A stretch of DNA of 21,581 bases from positions 1 through 21,581 of the IMG/VR virus record IMGVR_UViG_3300031612_000089. One strand, 5' to 3'. The stretch is from a virus. This document shows, piece after piece, positions 8,732-14,906 of this stretch. The position numbers and the translations under genes are program-made. The notes below the pieces were generated by a model. It worked only from the letters and a program-made list of their open reading frames with translations, made no database searches and was not told the DNA's origin. The first letter of the stretch is position 1. Each line of letters starts with the position of its first letter.

Positions 8732-9375
8732 TGGCTTATCTTAATGCAAACATACCCACAACTTATGCACAAATACGAAGGGAGTATTTATATGACTGTA
8801 AAAAACATCACGGAGAAGTTCAAGACTGTATTATCTTTGGCATTACCAGTATGGGTGGCAGGGCAATACTATTCCATGCTCTTATGGAGAACGGCGCAAT
8901 ATTCTATCGCCTGCCTATTAGCGCATTTATTCAACGTGGCTACGAAGTCAAAGATGTACCAATCAGACGATTGGATGAATTGGAGCTTTGGAATTCTTTT
9001 AGCTATCATCCTGCTGTTACTAGTTGGGCTATTTTAAGCGCGGCTTCGGGAAAATATATTGGTAAAGATAAGAAGTGGCACCATGGTGCATATCTTTTTA
9101 CTGTTGACTGGGCTCACCCAGATGCTAATATACTAGATACTGATCATTCAGAGATCCCACACGAACATAAGTGTGCACACATCATGGCTTTAGATGATGG
9201 AAATTATGCGGCTCAACCTAACAATAGATGTATATGGGACTTGCCTTCTTTTACTATTAAAAACGATATTCCAGATTGGAAAGTACAAAACAATGAATGG
9301 AATGTAGAGGACACTGGAGCGTGGAAGACTGAAGACACCGACAATTTCTTTTATGAAATCGAGGAAAAAAAATGA
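8731..9375 (+). CDS. Conserved hypothetical protein behind the polymerase
   Basis: A 214-residue soluble protein starting at the polymerase stop (TAATG overlap). It is rich in W, H and D, especially in the segment WHHGAYLFTVDWAHPDANIL and the following HSEIPHEHKCAHIMALDDGNYA. The C-terminal 50 residues are acidic and W/N-rich and probably flexible. Histidine clusters could bind metal, but I cannot match them to a known enzyme. Coupling to the polymerase suggests a replication-stage protein. Function unknown. Confidence 0.8.
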   Translation: MAYLNANIPTTYAQIRREYLYDCKKHHGEVQDCIIFGITSMGGRAILFHALMENGAIFYRLPISAFIQRGYEVKDVPIRRLDELELWNSFSYHPAVTSWAILSAASGKYIGKDKKWHHGAYLFTVDWAHPDANILDTDHSEIPHEHKCAHIMALDDGNYAAQPNNRCIWDLPSFTIKNDIPDWKVQNNEWNVEDTGAWKTEDTDNFFYEIEEKK

Positions 9376-9387
9376 GGAATTTAAATT

Positions 9388-9711
9388 ATGAACATTGCAG
9401 ATCTATTCAAAAAGAATTTTGTCTTGATACCAGTTATAGCTTCTGTGTTGTTCGGGACCTTCACGGGCGTTAAGTACGTCGTTAATCTTACAGACACTAT
9501 CAACGCAAACAAAAAAGCCATCACAAAAATATTAGCTGTTGAAGTAGTAGACCTTAGAAGAGACTTAGCAGTAGAACAAGAAAAAGTAGCAGATTTAAAA
9601 ATAAGATTATCATCAGCTGAAGCAACGTGGCAGATGGCAGAGAATATGTATCGAGTGCTTTCCGACCAGGTACGGGAACACGACTATGATATTAAAGATT
9701 TAGGTAGGTAA
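9388..9711 (+). CDS. Single-pass membrane protein with periplasmic coiled coil
   Basis: A 107-residue protein. Residues about 11-33 (VLIPVIASVLFGTFTGVKYVV) form one transmembrane helix after a short basic N-terminus. The remainder is a heptad-rich coiled coil (VDLRRDLAVEQEKVADLKIRL). This topology, N-terminus in the cytoplasm and coiled coil outside, is like inner-membrane spanins and other lysis or envelope-anchored phage proteins, but there is no specific signature. GAGG lies upstream of the ATG. It opens a group of small membrane or exported proteins (9388-10968); a second protein of the same plan is encoded at 10394. Confidence 0.75.
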   Translation: MNIADLFKKNFVLIPVIASVLFGTFTGVKYVVNLTDTINANKKAITKILAVEVVDLRRDLAVEQEKVADLKIRLSSAEATWQMAENMYRVLSDQVREHDYDIKDLGR

Positions 9712-9730
9712 TCATATGGAAGGTCTCCGC

Positions 9731-10306
9731 ATGGATTATAAATTTACAGCAATATTAATTTTAATGTTAACTATGTTAGCTTTTTTTGGTGGACCCTCAC
9801 ATAGTAGAAACGAATATCTACAAAATTCTGATGAAAGATGTGGAGATTTGGAAACAAGAGTTACTCAAAGTGTAAGTGAAAATCAACAATTACAAGCATT
9901 GGATCGTAATTTTAATAATGGTAGTCGTTATTTATCGCTTACTTACAGAAAATATTTAGGTGTAGATTGTAAGAGTGGCAAAGAAAATAGAATGCTTAAA
10001 CAACAATTAGAATTAATGAAGATGTGTGGTCAAGTTAATAGTAATCCGAGCCTTGCACTAAATAAAAATTTTAATTTATTAACTAGTAAATGTAGAGGCG
10101 TTACTCCAACAAGTAGTAGAAGTAGACCAGAAAATTCTGGAAGTCTTTGGGATGAATTAAAAGATGAATACAAAAAAGAGAACCCAGACGTTAAGTTAAT
10201 GGGAGATAAGTTCCTAAAACCCAGCAAAAAGAAGCTAAAAATACCTAAATACTTGACAGAGGACAACGAAATAGTATTACCACTTCCCAAACCCTCTAAT
10301 GATTGA
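9731..10306 (+). CDS. Secreted or membrane-anchored hypothetical protein
   Basis: A 191-residue protein with a hydrophobic N-terminus (FTAILILMLTMLAFFGG) that looks like a signal peptide or anchor. The rest is polar with a few cysteines (ERCGDLE, DCKSGKE, MKMCGQ, SKCRGV), consistent with disulfides in the periplasm, and a basic/proline C-terminus. The ATG at 9731 is preceded by GGAAGG; an in-frame ATG at 9716 is possible but would put charged residues ahead of the signal. It follows the membrane coiled-coil gene by 19 nt. Function unknown; a lysis or envelope role is only inferred. Confidence 0.7.
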   Translation: MDYKFTAILILMLTMLAFFGGPSHSRNEYLQNSDERCGDLETRVTQSVSENQQLQALDRNFNNGSRYLSLTYRKYLGVDCKSGKENRMLKQQLELMKMCGQVNSNPSLALNKNFNLLTSKCRGVTPTSSRSRPENSGSLWDELKDEYKKENPDVKLMGDKFLKPSKKKLKIPKYLTEDNEIVLPLPKPSND

Positions 10307-10397
10307 TAAGTTCATATATAAATGCTGTGATATAGCGGATCGTTATATGTCTTGGGTAAATAAAATATTTGAGTCTAAGCCAAAAAAGAAAAAATGA
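10299..10397 (+). CDS. Small basic peptide (32 aa)
   Basis: A 32-codon gene overlapping the upstream gene by 8 nt and the downstream gene by ATGA. It reads MIDKFIYKCCDIADRYMSWV and ends in a lysine-rich tail (SKPKKKK). The first part is amphipathic with a CC pair; the tail could bind nucleic acid or membrane phospholipid. Both ends being coupled argues that it is expressed. No known family. Confidence 0.6.
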   Translation: MIDKFIYKCCDIADRYMSWVNKIFESKPKKKK

Positions 10398-10759
10398 AGA
10401 TATCAGATAAAACTACAATAGGCATGCCACTCAAAAATATGGTTAGTATTATGGCAGCCGTGGCTGTGGGTGTCTACGGATATTTTGAGCTTACTGCTAG
10501 ACTAACAAGCTTAGAGACTTCAAGACAATTATTTAATGCAGACTTACTTAAAAAAAGTGAACAATTACCGACCGATCAGGAACAGTTTATGTTGATAGAA
10601 GGTTTGTACAAAGCAACTGAAAAATTAGAAATAACTCAAGAACAAAATATGACCAACAAGGTTAATATACAATTCCTTAATAAGCAACTAGAAAAAGCAA
10701 TAATTGATATAGAAAGATTAAAAGATAAAGTTAGAGCAAATGGTAATGGGGATCATTGA
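10394..10759 (+). CDS. Single-pass membrane protein with coiled coil (second)
   Basis: A 121-residue protein with a transmembrane helix at about residues 14-31 (NMVSIMAAVAVGVYGYFEL) followed by a long heptad-rich region (LTSLETSRQLFNADLLKK... and LNKQLEKAIIDIERLKDKV). It has the same plan as the protein at 9388 but no obvious sequence identity. Candidate inner-membrane spanin or other envelope-associated coiled-coil protein; which of the two, if either, acts in lysis cannot be told from sequence. The next gene starts at its stop codon. Confidence 0.72.
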   Translation: MKISDKTTIGMPLKNMVSIMAAVAVGVYGYFELTARLTSLETSRQLFNADLLKKSEQLPTDQEQFMLIEGLYKATEKLEITQEQNMTNKVNIQFLNKQLEKAIIDIERLKDKVRANGNGDH

Positions 10760-10968
10760 TGACAGAGATTGTTGTAGCTCTTTTAATGATCGTCTCAGGA
10801 GAAATCAAGGAGCACAGAATACAAGATTCTATGTCTAAATGTTTAAAAGGTAAAAGAATTGCTATGCGAGGGGCTTCAAAAAATGTAGAATACCATTGCA
10901 TAAAATCTAAAGCAGAAACAGAAATTTATATGGGTGAAAAATCTATAAAAAAGCTTATACTTAATTAA
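10759..10968 (+). CDS. Small exported hypothetical protein
   Basis: A 69-residue protein starting at an ATG that overlaps the previous stop (TGATG). The first 14 residues (MTEIVVALLMIVSG) are hydrophobic enough for a weak signal peptide or membrane insertion. Two cysteines (SKCLKG and YHCIKS) flank a basic stretch and could pair in the periplasm. It belongs to the same cluster of membrane or exported small proteins. No known domain. Confidence 0.6.
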   Translation: MTEIVVALLMIVSGEIKEHRIQDSMSKCLKGKRIAMRGASKNVEYHCIKSKAETEIYMGEKSIKKLILN

Positions 10969-11105
10969 TGAAAAAAAATTGTAAAAAATGCGAGAAAGAA
11001 TTTGAAACTAAAAATGAATTTAATTTGTTTTGTAGTGACGAATGTAAACAGGAAGCACTAGCTGATCTTGACAAAGACAGTGATGAGTGTTTATCTTGTC
11101 AATAA
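10968..11105 (+). CDS. Small zinc-binding protein (CxxC/CxxxC)
   Basis: A 45-codon gene beginning MKKNCKKCEKEF. Cysteine spacing is C5-x2-C8 and C22-x3-C26 with a further C41-x2-C44 near the end, a treble-clef or zinc-ribbon-like arrangement (compare FCSDECK, a common zinc-knuckle form). It overlaps its neighbours by one base at both ends (TAATG type), a strong sign of a real coupled gene. Probable nucleic-acid or protein-binding zinc protein; specific function unknown. Confidence 0.65.
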   Translation: MKKNCKKCEKEFETKNEFNLFCSDECKQEALADLDKDSDECLSCQ

Positions 11106-11338
11106 TGAAAAAGAAAAAACCCAAATTACAATTTAAAACAGAAATCGTTACAGGTACTTGTGGTTCATGTAATTTAAATACTTTATTAGTTGGAATAGAT
11201 TCTACATTTTATAGATGTATAAGTTGTGGAGAAGATCTAGAACAAAAAATTAATGGTGTAATTAAATATTTAAAAGTTGATAAACACACAGACCTGGGAA
11301 GACATTCTGAAGATGTAAATGTAACAGATAATGGCTAA
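11105..11338 (+). CDS. Zinc-ribbon protein
   Basis: A 77-residue protein starting at the previous stop (TAATG). TGTCGSCNLN and YRCISCGEDL give a CxxC-x~19-CxxC zinc ribbon. The N-terminus is very basic (MKKKKPKLQFK). The upstream in-frame ATG at 11087 would overlap the previous gene further and lacks support. Small zinc ribbons of this kind can contact nucleic acids or RNA polymerase; the partner here is unknown. Confidence 0.7.
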   Translation: MKKKKPKLQFKTEIVTGTCGSCNLNTLLVGIDSTFYRCISCGEDLEQKINGVIKYLKVDKHTDLGRHSEDVNVTDNG

Positions 11339-11468
11339 ACAAAACTTTTCCCATTTTGTAAAAAGAGATCAGCCTAAAAAAAGAGGGCCTGGTCAACATA
11401 AAAAATCTCAATCAAAGCACGAAAAAAGACAAAAGAACCAACGTAGATATTTAGGTCAAGGTAAGTAA
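11331..11468 (+). CDS. Small highly basic protein (45 aa)
   Basis: Starts 8 nt before the stop of the zinc-ribbon gene. The peptide MAKQNFSHFVKRDQPKKRGP continues with many K, R, H and Q residues (KHEKRQKNQRRYLGQGK at the end), so it is strongly basic and probably binds nucleic acid. The pattern of KKRxGxHKKS-like residues is one I associate with small conserved phage proteins, but I cannot name a family. It is the last gene before a pair of hairpins. Confidence 0.65.
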   Translation: MAKQNFSHFVKRDQPKKRGPGQHKKSQSKHEKRQKNQRRYLGQGK

Positions 11469-11495
11469 TCTTGCTTACCGTGGATAAATCCACGG
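11460..11495 (+). terminator. Tandem hairpins closing the first operon
   Basis: GGTAAG (11460-11465) pairs with CTTACC (11474-11479), and directly after, CCGTGGAT (11478-11485) pairs perfectly with ATCCACGG (11488-11495) over a two-base gap that would open to a four-base loop. The two hairpins share two bases, so they may be alternative structures. There is no T-run. The position after the last gene and before a new promoter supports a transcription end or an RNA-stabilising element. Confidence 0.5.
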
Positions 11496-11555
11496 CAAAC
11501 AAAAGGTGTGAGAAGAGATCCCCAGAATACACTAAAAATTATTTTCTTGCAACCC

Positions 11556-11585
11556 TTGTTTTATTAGTGTAACTTCCCATATATT
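11556..11585 (+). promoter_or_regulatory. Promoter with TTCCCATAT box before the RHH gene
   Basis: TTGTTT (11556-11561), 18-nt spacer and TATATT (11580-11585) form a plausible promoter in the 150-nt gap before the gene at 11619. TTCCCATAT at 11574-11582 overlaps the -10. The same TCCCATA box lies at five promoters between 17264 and 19656, so this may belong to the same regulon. The -35 is weak, so recognition could depend on an activator. Confidence 0.5.
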
Positions 11586-11618
11586 AAGATATAAATAACT
11601 AAATGAAAGAAGAGAAAA

Positions 11619-11792
11619 ATGGCTGATCCAGCAAAATTTAAGTCCGTATCGGTATCGATAGCGACTTATAAAATATTAAGATATCTTGGCGATGGTAAAA
11701 TTACTGACGCTGATTTAACTGTGAGTAAAACAATAGAAAGTTTAGCAAAGAAAGAAAGTAAGAAACATGGCTATAAAAACGGAAAAGCATAA
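11619..11792 (+). CDS. Putative ribbon-helix-helix regulator
   Basis: A 57-codon gene. The segment KSVSVSIATYKILRYL followed by a turn and LTVSKTIESLAKKESKK resembles the beta-strand, helix, helix layout of ribbon-helix-helix DNA-binding proteins (short N-terminal strand with alternating S/V, then helix A and helix B). RHH proteins act as dimers on short repeated operators and often repress their own promoter. A TTCCCATAT box sits at the -10 of its promoter, making autoregulation plausible. AGAAGAGAAAA precedes the ATG. The match is by pattern only; a structure prediction would decide. Confidence 0.55.
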   Translation: MADPAKFKSVSVSIATYKILRYLGDGKITDADLTVSKTIESLAKKESKKHGYKNGKA

Positions 11793-11910
11793 AACTATTT
11801 GTCCTCAATGTAAGGGCAATGGCTACGTAAGGGCTGTAATTGAAGAAGGTAGAGAAGAGATTATAGCTGATTGTAATAAGTGTGATAACCAAGGAGAGAT
11901 AAATGACTGA
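11767..11910 (+). CDS. DnaJ-type zinc-finger peptide (47 aa)
   Basis: Overlaps the upstream gene by 26 nt and the SET-domain gene by 8 nt. The sequence has ICPQCKGNGY and, about 20 residues later, DCNKCDNQGEI: one CxxCxGxG repeat and one degenerate CxxCxxxG repeat, which together form a single zinc-binding unit like that of DnaJ and related small proteins. A DnaJ-type finger without a J domain cannot be a full co-chaperone; it probably binds a protein or nucleic acid through zinc. Confidence 0.7.
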   Translation: MAIKTEKHKTICPQCKGNGYVRAVIEEGREEIIADCNKCDNQGEIND

Positions 11911-12340
11911 ACAAAACGACGAACATTTTGAAGTTATAAGTGAAAACAAAGCTAGAGAGTTCGAGAAGAAACAAACCTACAAACCATTACCTGATAGTTT
12001 ATTTATTGAAGAAAGTTTAATAGATGGCCAAGGATTATTTGCTAGCATAGACATAGCGGAAAATACTGATCTAGGTATTTCTCACATAGAAGTAGAAAAA
12101 AATAAAATGGCACCACTAGAAATGATTAGAACTCCATTAGGTGGTTTTATTAATCATGAGAAAACTATAAAAGAACCTAACAACGAAGGTAAAGATATAG
12201 AAGTGTCTGGTCCTAATTGTAAAAGAATAAAAGGTCGTATGGATGGTTGTGTGATTGGTTATAGTTTGATTACTAGACGAGATATTAAGGCCGGTGAGGA
12301 GCTTACATTAGAATATAGTATGTATGTACCTGTCAAATGA
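11903..12340 (+). CDS. SET-domain protein (putative lysine methyltransferase)
   Basis: A 145-residue protein consisting mainly of a SET domain. Visible landmarks: DGQGLFASIDI (41-51), the glycine loop that binds S-adenosylmethionine; GGFINHEKT (80-88), equivalent to the NH motif; SGPNCKR (102-108); and IKAGEELTLEYSMY (128-141), the GEELxxxY motif holding the catalytic tyrosine. All core SET motifs are present in order, so an active protein lysine methyltransferase is plausible. There are no pre-SET or post-SET cysteine clusters. The target is unknown; a host or phage protein is possible. It starts 8 nt before the DnaJ-type peptide stop, with AAGGAGAG upstream, and overlaps the next gene by ATGA. 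Confidence 0.85.
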   Translation: MTEQNDEHFEVISENKAREFEKKQTYKPLPDSLFIEESLIDGQGLFASIDIAENTDLGISHIEVEKNKMAPLEMIRTPLGGFINHEKTIKEPNNEGKDIEVSGPNCKRIKGRMDGCVIGYSLITRRDIKAGEELTLEYSMYVPVK

Positions 12341-12447
12341 TTGAGAAAGAATTAACACGTTTAGCTTTGTATTGGCATAGTTTGTGGTTAAAAGAAAATG
12401 GTTATCCGGGTTGGAAAAAATGTATGGAGGATAGTCATGTCAAGTAA
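12337..12447 (+). CDS. Small hypothetical protein (36 aa)
   Basis: Starts in ATGA overlap with the SET-domain gene and ends 11 nt inside the next gene. MIEKELTRLALYWHSLWLKE continues to a WKKCMEDSHVK end. It is W-rich and amphipathic, with one cysteine and no zinc motif. Overlaps on both sides support expression. Function unknown; it may partner the SET protein, but only position suggests this. Confidence 0.55.
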   Translation: MIEKELTRLALYWHSLWLKENGYPGWKKCMEDSHVK

Positions 12448-12607
12448 AGATGACCGAGGACCGCTGGATTTAGAGAGACGTATAGAAGAGCAAGACAAAT
12501 ATATTTCTGAAATTAAAAAAGACAATTTATTTATGGCAAAAGAAGTAGATCGTTTAAATGAGTATGTACAGGAAATGGAATTACTTGAAATATCTAGGAA
12601 ACTATGA
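12437..12607 (+). CDS. Small coiled-coil protein (56 aa)
   Basis: Chosen start ATG at 12437 follows an excellent GGAGG at 8 nt. The product begins MSSKDDRGPLDLERRIEEQD and continues as one charged helix (YISEIKKDNLFMAKEVDRLNEY is heptad-like), so it should form a coiled-coil oligomer. Similar short SlyX-like helical proteins are common in phages; no function can be assigned. It overlaps the next gene by ATGA. Confidence 0.62.
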   Translation: MSSKDDRGPLDLERRIEEQDKYISEIKKDNLFMAKEVDRLNEYVQEMELLEISRKL

Positions 12608-12765
12608 AAAAAGAAAAGTGGGATGGAAAGTCTAGACCCAGTACGAACAAGTATAGGGATAACTATGATTTAATTTTTGGTCAAAAAGAAATTAAAGAAT
12701 TAGATGAGTCGTTAAAACAATCAATAAGAAACAAAAAAGAAAGGAAGAGAAATAATGATAAATAA
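12604..12765 (+). CDS. Small charged hypothetical protein (53 aa)
   Basis: Begins in ATGA overlap with the coiled-coil gene and ends 11 nt inside the HNH gene. It is highly charged (MKKEKWDGKSRPSTNKYRDN, ending IRNKKERKRNNDK), likely to be helical in the second half and nucleic-acid binding by charge. Its lysine/arginine-rich end also encodes the AAGGAAGAG ribosome binding site for the HNH gene. No known family. Confidence 0.58.
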   Translation: MKKEKWDGKSRPSTNKYRDNYDLIFGQKEIKELDESLKQSIRNKKERKRNNDK

Positions 12766-13450
12766 AGAAGATATTTTAAAGAATATAAATCCTAAAGAAG
12801 GAGTAGATTTATCTACAGTTATACATACTCATAAAATTAAACCTAATCAATATTTTATGTTTAAAACAGGTGGACCACATTTTTTTAATAGATGTAAAAA
12901 TAAAGATGTAGTAGACCCTAAATACTTAGATCTTTCTTGGCCTTTTATTTATAATGTTAAAGGTGTAAAAAATAAAATAATTACAGGGAGTATTTCTAAA
13001 GTTAAAGCTTCTCTTGGATATATTGGTTGTAGGCTTCAGCACGCTGATGAAATGAGAGAAACACAAGATTTTAGAACTCCGGGAAAAGAAAAGTTTAAAA
13101 AAGTTATTAAAGAATATGAATTTCTTATGCATAGATTGGTGGGATTAGCTTTTATACCTAATGATAATGTAGATAAAACAATAGTAGATCATGTAGATGG
13201 TGTTCGTTGTGATTATAAAATAGAAAATTTAAGATGGGCTACATATAAACAAAACTCTAGAGGATCTGCTGGACAAACACCGGATCCAGATGCAGTTTAT
13301 GAAATAGTAAATCAAACACTTTGGTTTCATGGTAAAATGAATGATTATGTTGGAGGAAAACAATTATATAATAAAAACAAAGAAGAAGCGGTAAAACAAT
13401 TAAGTTTTTTAGAAAAATTTGAAAAGGAGTTACAAAGTGAAACACAATAA
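12755..13450 (+). CDS. HNH endonuclease (homing-type)
   Basis: A 231-residue protein with a C-terminal-half HNH module: HRLVGLAFIPN (126-136), VDHVDGVRCDY (144-154) carrying the D/H metal ligands, and NLRWATYKQNSRG (158-170), the usual end of HNH_3/NUMOD-type nucleases. The first 110 residues are lysine- and F/Y-rich and are presumably the DNA-recognition part. Free-standing HNH enzymes spread as homing elements or act in packaging. It overlaps the exonuclease start by 14 nt with no sign of interrupting it, so it may be a domesticated or recently inserted gene. It is more AT-rich than its neighbours. Confidence 0.85.
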   Translation: MINKEDILKNINPKEGVDLSTVIHTHKIKPNQYFMFKTGGPHFFNRCKNKDVVDPKYLDLSWPFIYNVKGVKNKIITGSISKVKASLGYIGCRLQHADEMRETQDFRTPGKEKFKKVIKEYEFLMHRLVGLAFIPNDNVDKTIVDHVDGVRCDYKIENLRWATYKQNSRGSAGQTPDPDAVYEIVNQTLWFHGKMNDYVGGKQLYNKNKEEAVKQLSFLEKFEKELQSETQ

Positions 13451-14126
13451 TTGCTTTGTCTATCCGAAGACAGTAAGAGAAGCCATCGAAGGTAAACGTC
13501 ATTACGTAGCCGGTAAAGAAAAGTTACCAAGTGTGACGACTATTTTATCTGGCACACAAGATCCTAGTAAGACTGCTAGTTTGCAGGCTTGGCGCGAACG
13601 CGTCGGCGAATCCACTGCGTTGATGATAACTGAGGAAGCAGCATCACGTGGTACTGCTATGCATAAAATTCTTGAACGTTATGTAGATGAGTCTGGTTAT
13701 TTAGATATGACTCAAGTTGGACAACAAGCCCATAACATGGCTATAAGAATAATAGAGCAAGGTCTATGTAATGTTACAGAATATTACGGAATCGAATGTA
13801 CACTATTCTATCCCGGTCTATACGCAGGCCAGACTGATATGGTTGGAGTACACAAGGGCCAAGATGCTATCATCGACTTTAAGCAAACGAACAAACCGAA
13901 GCGCGAAGAGTGGATCGGGGATTACAAAATGCAGTTGGCGGCATATGCTATGGCACATGACTATATGCATAAGACACAAATAACTAAGGGTGTAATTATG
14001 ATGTGTTCTAAAGATAATTACTATCAGGAGTTTGTAATAGAAGGCGAAGAGTTTAAAAAATGTAAACATAAATGGTTAGGAAAGGTGAGTGACTACTATG
14101 AACAAAGAACAAATAATGAACGATAG
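13437..14126 (+). CDS. PD-(D/E)XK exonuclease (RecB/Cas4-like)
   Basis: A 229-residue nuclease of the PD-(D/E)XK superfamily. Features in order: LPSVTTIL near residue 30; ASRGTAMHKILERY (69-82) with the RG...H helix; GQTDMVG (131-137) with catalytic D134; AIIDFKQTNK (144-153) with D147 and K149; and YKMQLAAYAMA (163-173), the QxxxY motif. This is the motif set of RecB/Cas4 and phage exonucleases used in recombination and DNA processing. The start is GTG at 13437, with AGGAG 8 nt upstream. A frame open to TTG at 13419 would place that ribosome binding site inside the gene, so it is rejected. There are no clear Cas4 Fe-S cysteines. Confidence 0.88.
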   Translation: MKHNNCFVYPKTVREAIEGKRHYVAGKEKLPSVTTILSGTQDPSKTASLQAWRERVGESTALMITEEAASRGTAMHKILERYVDESGYLDMTQVGQQAHNMAIRIIEQGLCNVTEYYGIECTLFYPGLYAGQTDMVGVHKGQDAIIDFKQTNKPKREEWIGDYKMQLAAYAMAHDYMHKTQITKGVIMMCSKDNYYQEFVIEGEEFKKCKHKWLGKVSDYYEQRTNNER

Positions 14127-14313
14127 ATTGAAGCAGTTGCATAATTTAAATAGAGCAATGCTAAACGCAAACAATGCAGAGATTAAAAAAATGTGGTTAG
14201 ATAAATTCTATGCTGTAATTTTAAACTTTGCTGAATCGATAAAAAGTATGAAGGTTGTAGGACTAGATCCATACAACGAACATTTAAATAAAACAAGAGG
14301 AGACAAAAAATGA
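14098..14313 (+). CDS. Small helical hypothetical protein (71 aa)
   Basis: Overlaps the exonuclease end by 29 nt. Starts considered are GTG at 14089 and ATG at 14098; the ATG is preferred but spacing from AAAGG fits either. The protein (MNKEQIMNDRLKQLHNLNRA...) is almost entirely helical with K, N and aromatic residues and no cysteine. Coupling to the exonuclease suggests a partner protein, which is inference. Function unknown. Confidence 0.65.
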   Translation: MNKEQIMNDRLKQLHNLNRAMLNANNAEIKKMWLDKFYAVILNFAESIKSMKVVGLDPYNEHLNKTRGDKK

Positions 14314-14546
14314 GTATGAGAGTAAGAGATCTACAGCAGTATTTAGGTAAGTTTACCAAGGATGAAAAAGGTACAGCAATATCCGAGTGTCATCTTTACA
14401 TAGAGACTGCGAGTGGACATTTAGAAGAGATTAGAAAAATTGAGATACAAGAAAATAATATTATAGGTCACGATGAACCGACTAGAATGGTTTTAAAGAC
14501 CGAAAGTATAGAGAGATTTAAATCTCTTACATTTAAACAGGGTTAA
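14310..14546 (+). CDS. Small hypothetical protein (78 aa)
   Basis: Starts in ATGA overlap with the previous gene after a good GAGGAG. It begins MSMRVRDLQQYLGKF, then a strand-rich part (HLYIETASGHLEEIRKIEI) and ends ERFKSLTFKQG. It looks like a compact alpha/beta domain without catalytic motif. It is the last of the tightly overlapping genes of this unit. Function unknown. Confidence 0.68.
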   Translation: MSMRVRDLQQYLGKFTKDEKGTAISECHLYIETASGHLEEIRKIEIQENNIIGHDEPTRMVLKTESIERFKSLTFKQG

Positions 14547-14610
14547 GTAGTTCCTCCGGGGATCTAGGGTGGAAGCGAGAGTGGAAGCCCTATAAAATTG
14601 AAAGGTAGTA

Positions 14611-14685
14611 ATGGAATATTTTTATATAGCGTTGATATTAGCAGTAATTATAGTTTTAATATTTGGGGGCAGAGATGATTTGTAG
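14611..14685 (+). CDS. 24-residue single-span membrane peptide
   Basis: MEYFYIALILAVIIVLIFGG followed by RDDL: a complete transmembrane helix with a short charged tail. AAAGG is 6 nt before the ATG, a good ribosome binding site, and the frame is closed by TAG. Small hydrophobic phage peptides may act as holin-like or envelope-modulating factors. Upstream, a GTGGAAGC direct repeat (14569-14576, 14581-14588) flanked by AGGG/CCCT lies in its leader and may form a structure. No homology claim is made. Confidence 0.6.
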   Translation: MEYFYIALILAVIIVLIFGGRDDL

Positions 14686-14705
14686 TTTTACGCCAAAAAT
14701 GGCTT

Positions 14706-14866
14706 TGTGCCACCATAAGAGAAATATTGAGGGCATTAGTTTTTTTTTCCATCGTAAATTAGTCGGTGGCACAGTGGCACAAGGGGTGTTTTTAGACTAT
14801 TAGTGTTGGTATAAGCGAGTAATAGCTGTGCCATTGCTCTGTTTTATGGTGGCACACCGTGGCACA
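14706..14866. repeat. TGTGCCA/TGGCACA box array (candidate origin or operator)
   Basis: Six copies of the same short box: TGTGCCAC at 14706-14713, GTGGCACA at 14766-14773 and 14774-14781 (head to tail), TGTGCCA at 14827-14833, and GTGGCACA at 14849-14856 and 14859-14866. The outer copies extend to a perfect 13-bp inverted repeat, TGTGCCACCATAA (14706-14718) and TTATGGTGGCACA (14844-14856). No gene fits between 14686 and 14970. Directly after, 14907-14950 is nearly all A and T. Repeated protein-binding boxes beside an AT-rich melting stretch are the layout of iteron origins; a multi-site operator is the alternative. Confidence 0.65.
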
Positions 14867-14906
14867 CATTGTTCATTATACGCCATTTACATGTACATGG
14901 GGCAGA

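Noticed and set aside
14569-14591. Riboswitch-like leader before the 24-residue peptide
   Set aside because: The GTGGAAGC direct repeat with AGGG/CCCT ends is suggestive, but there is no known aptamer core and too little structure.
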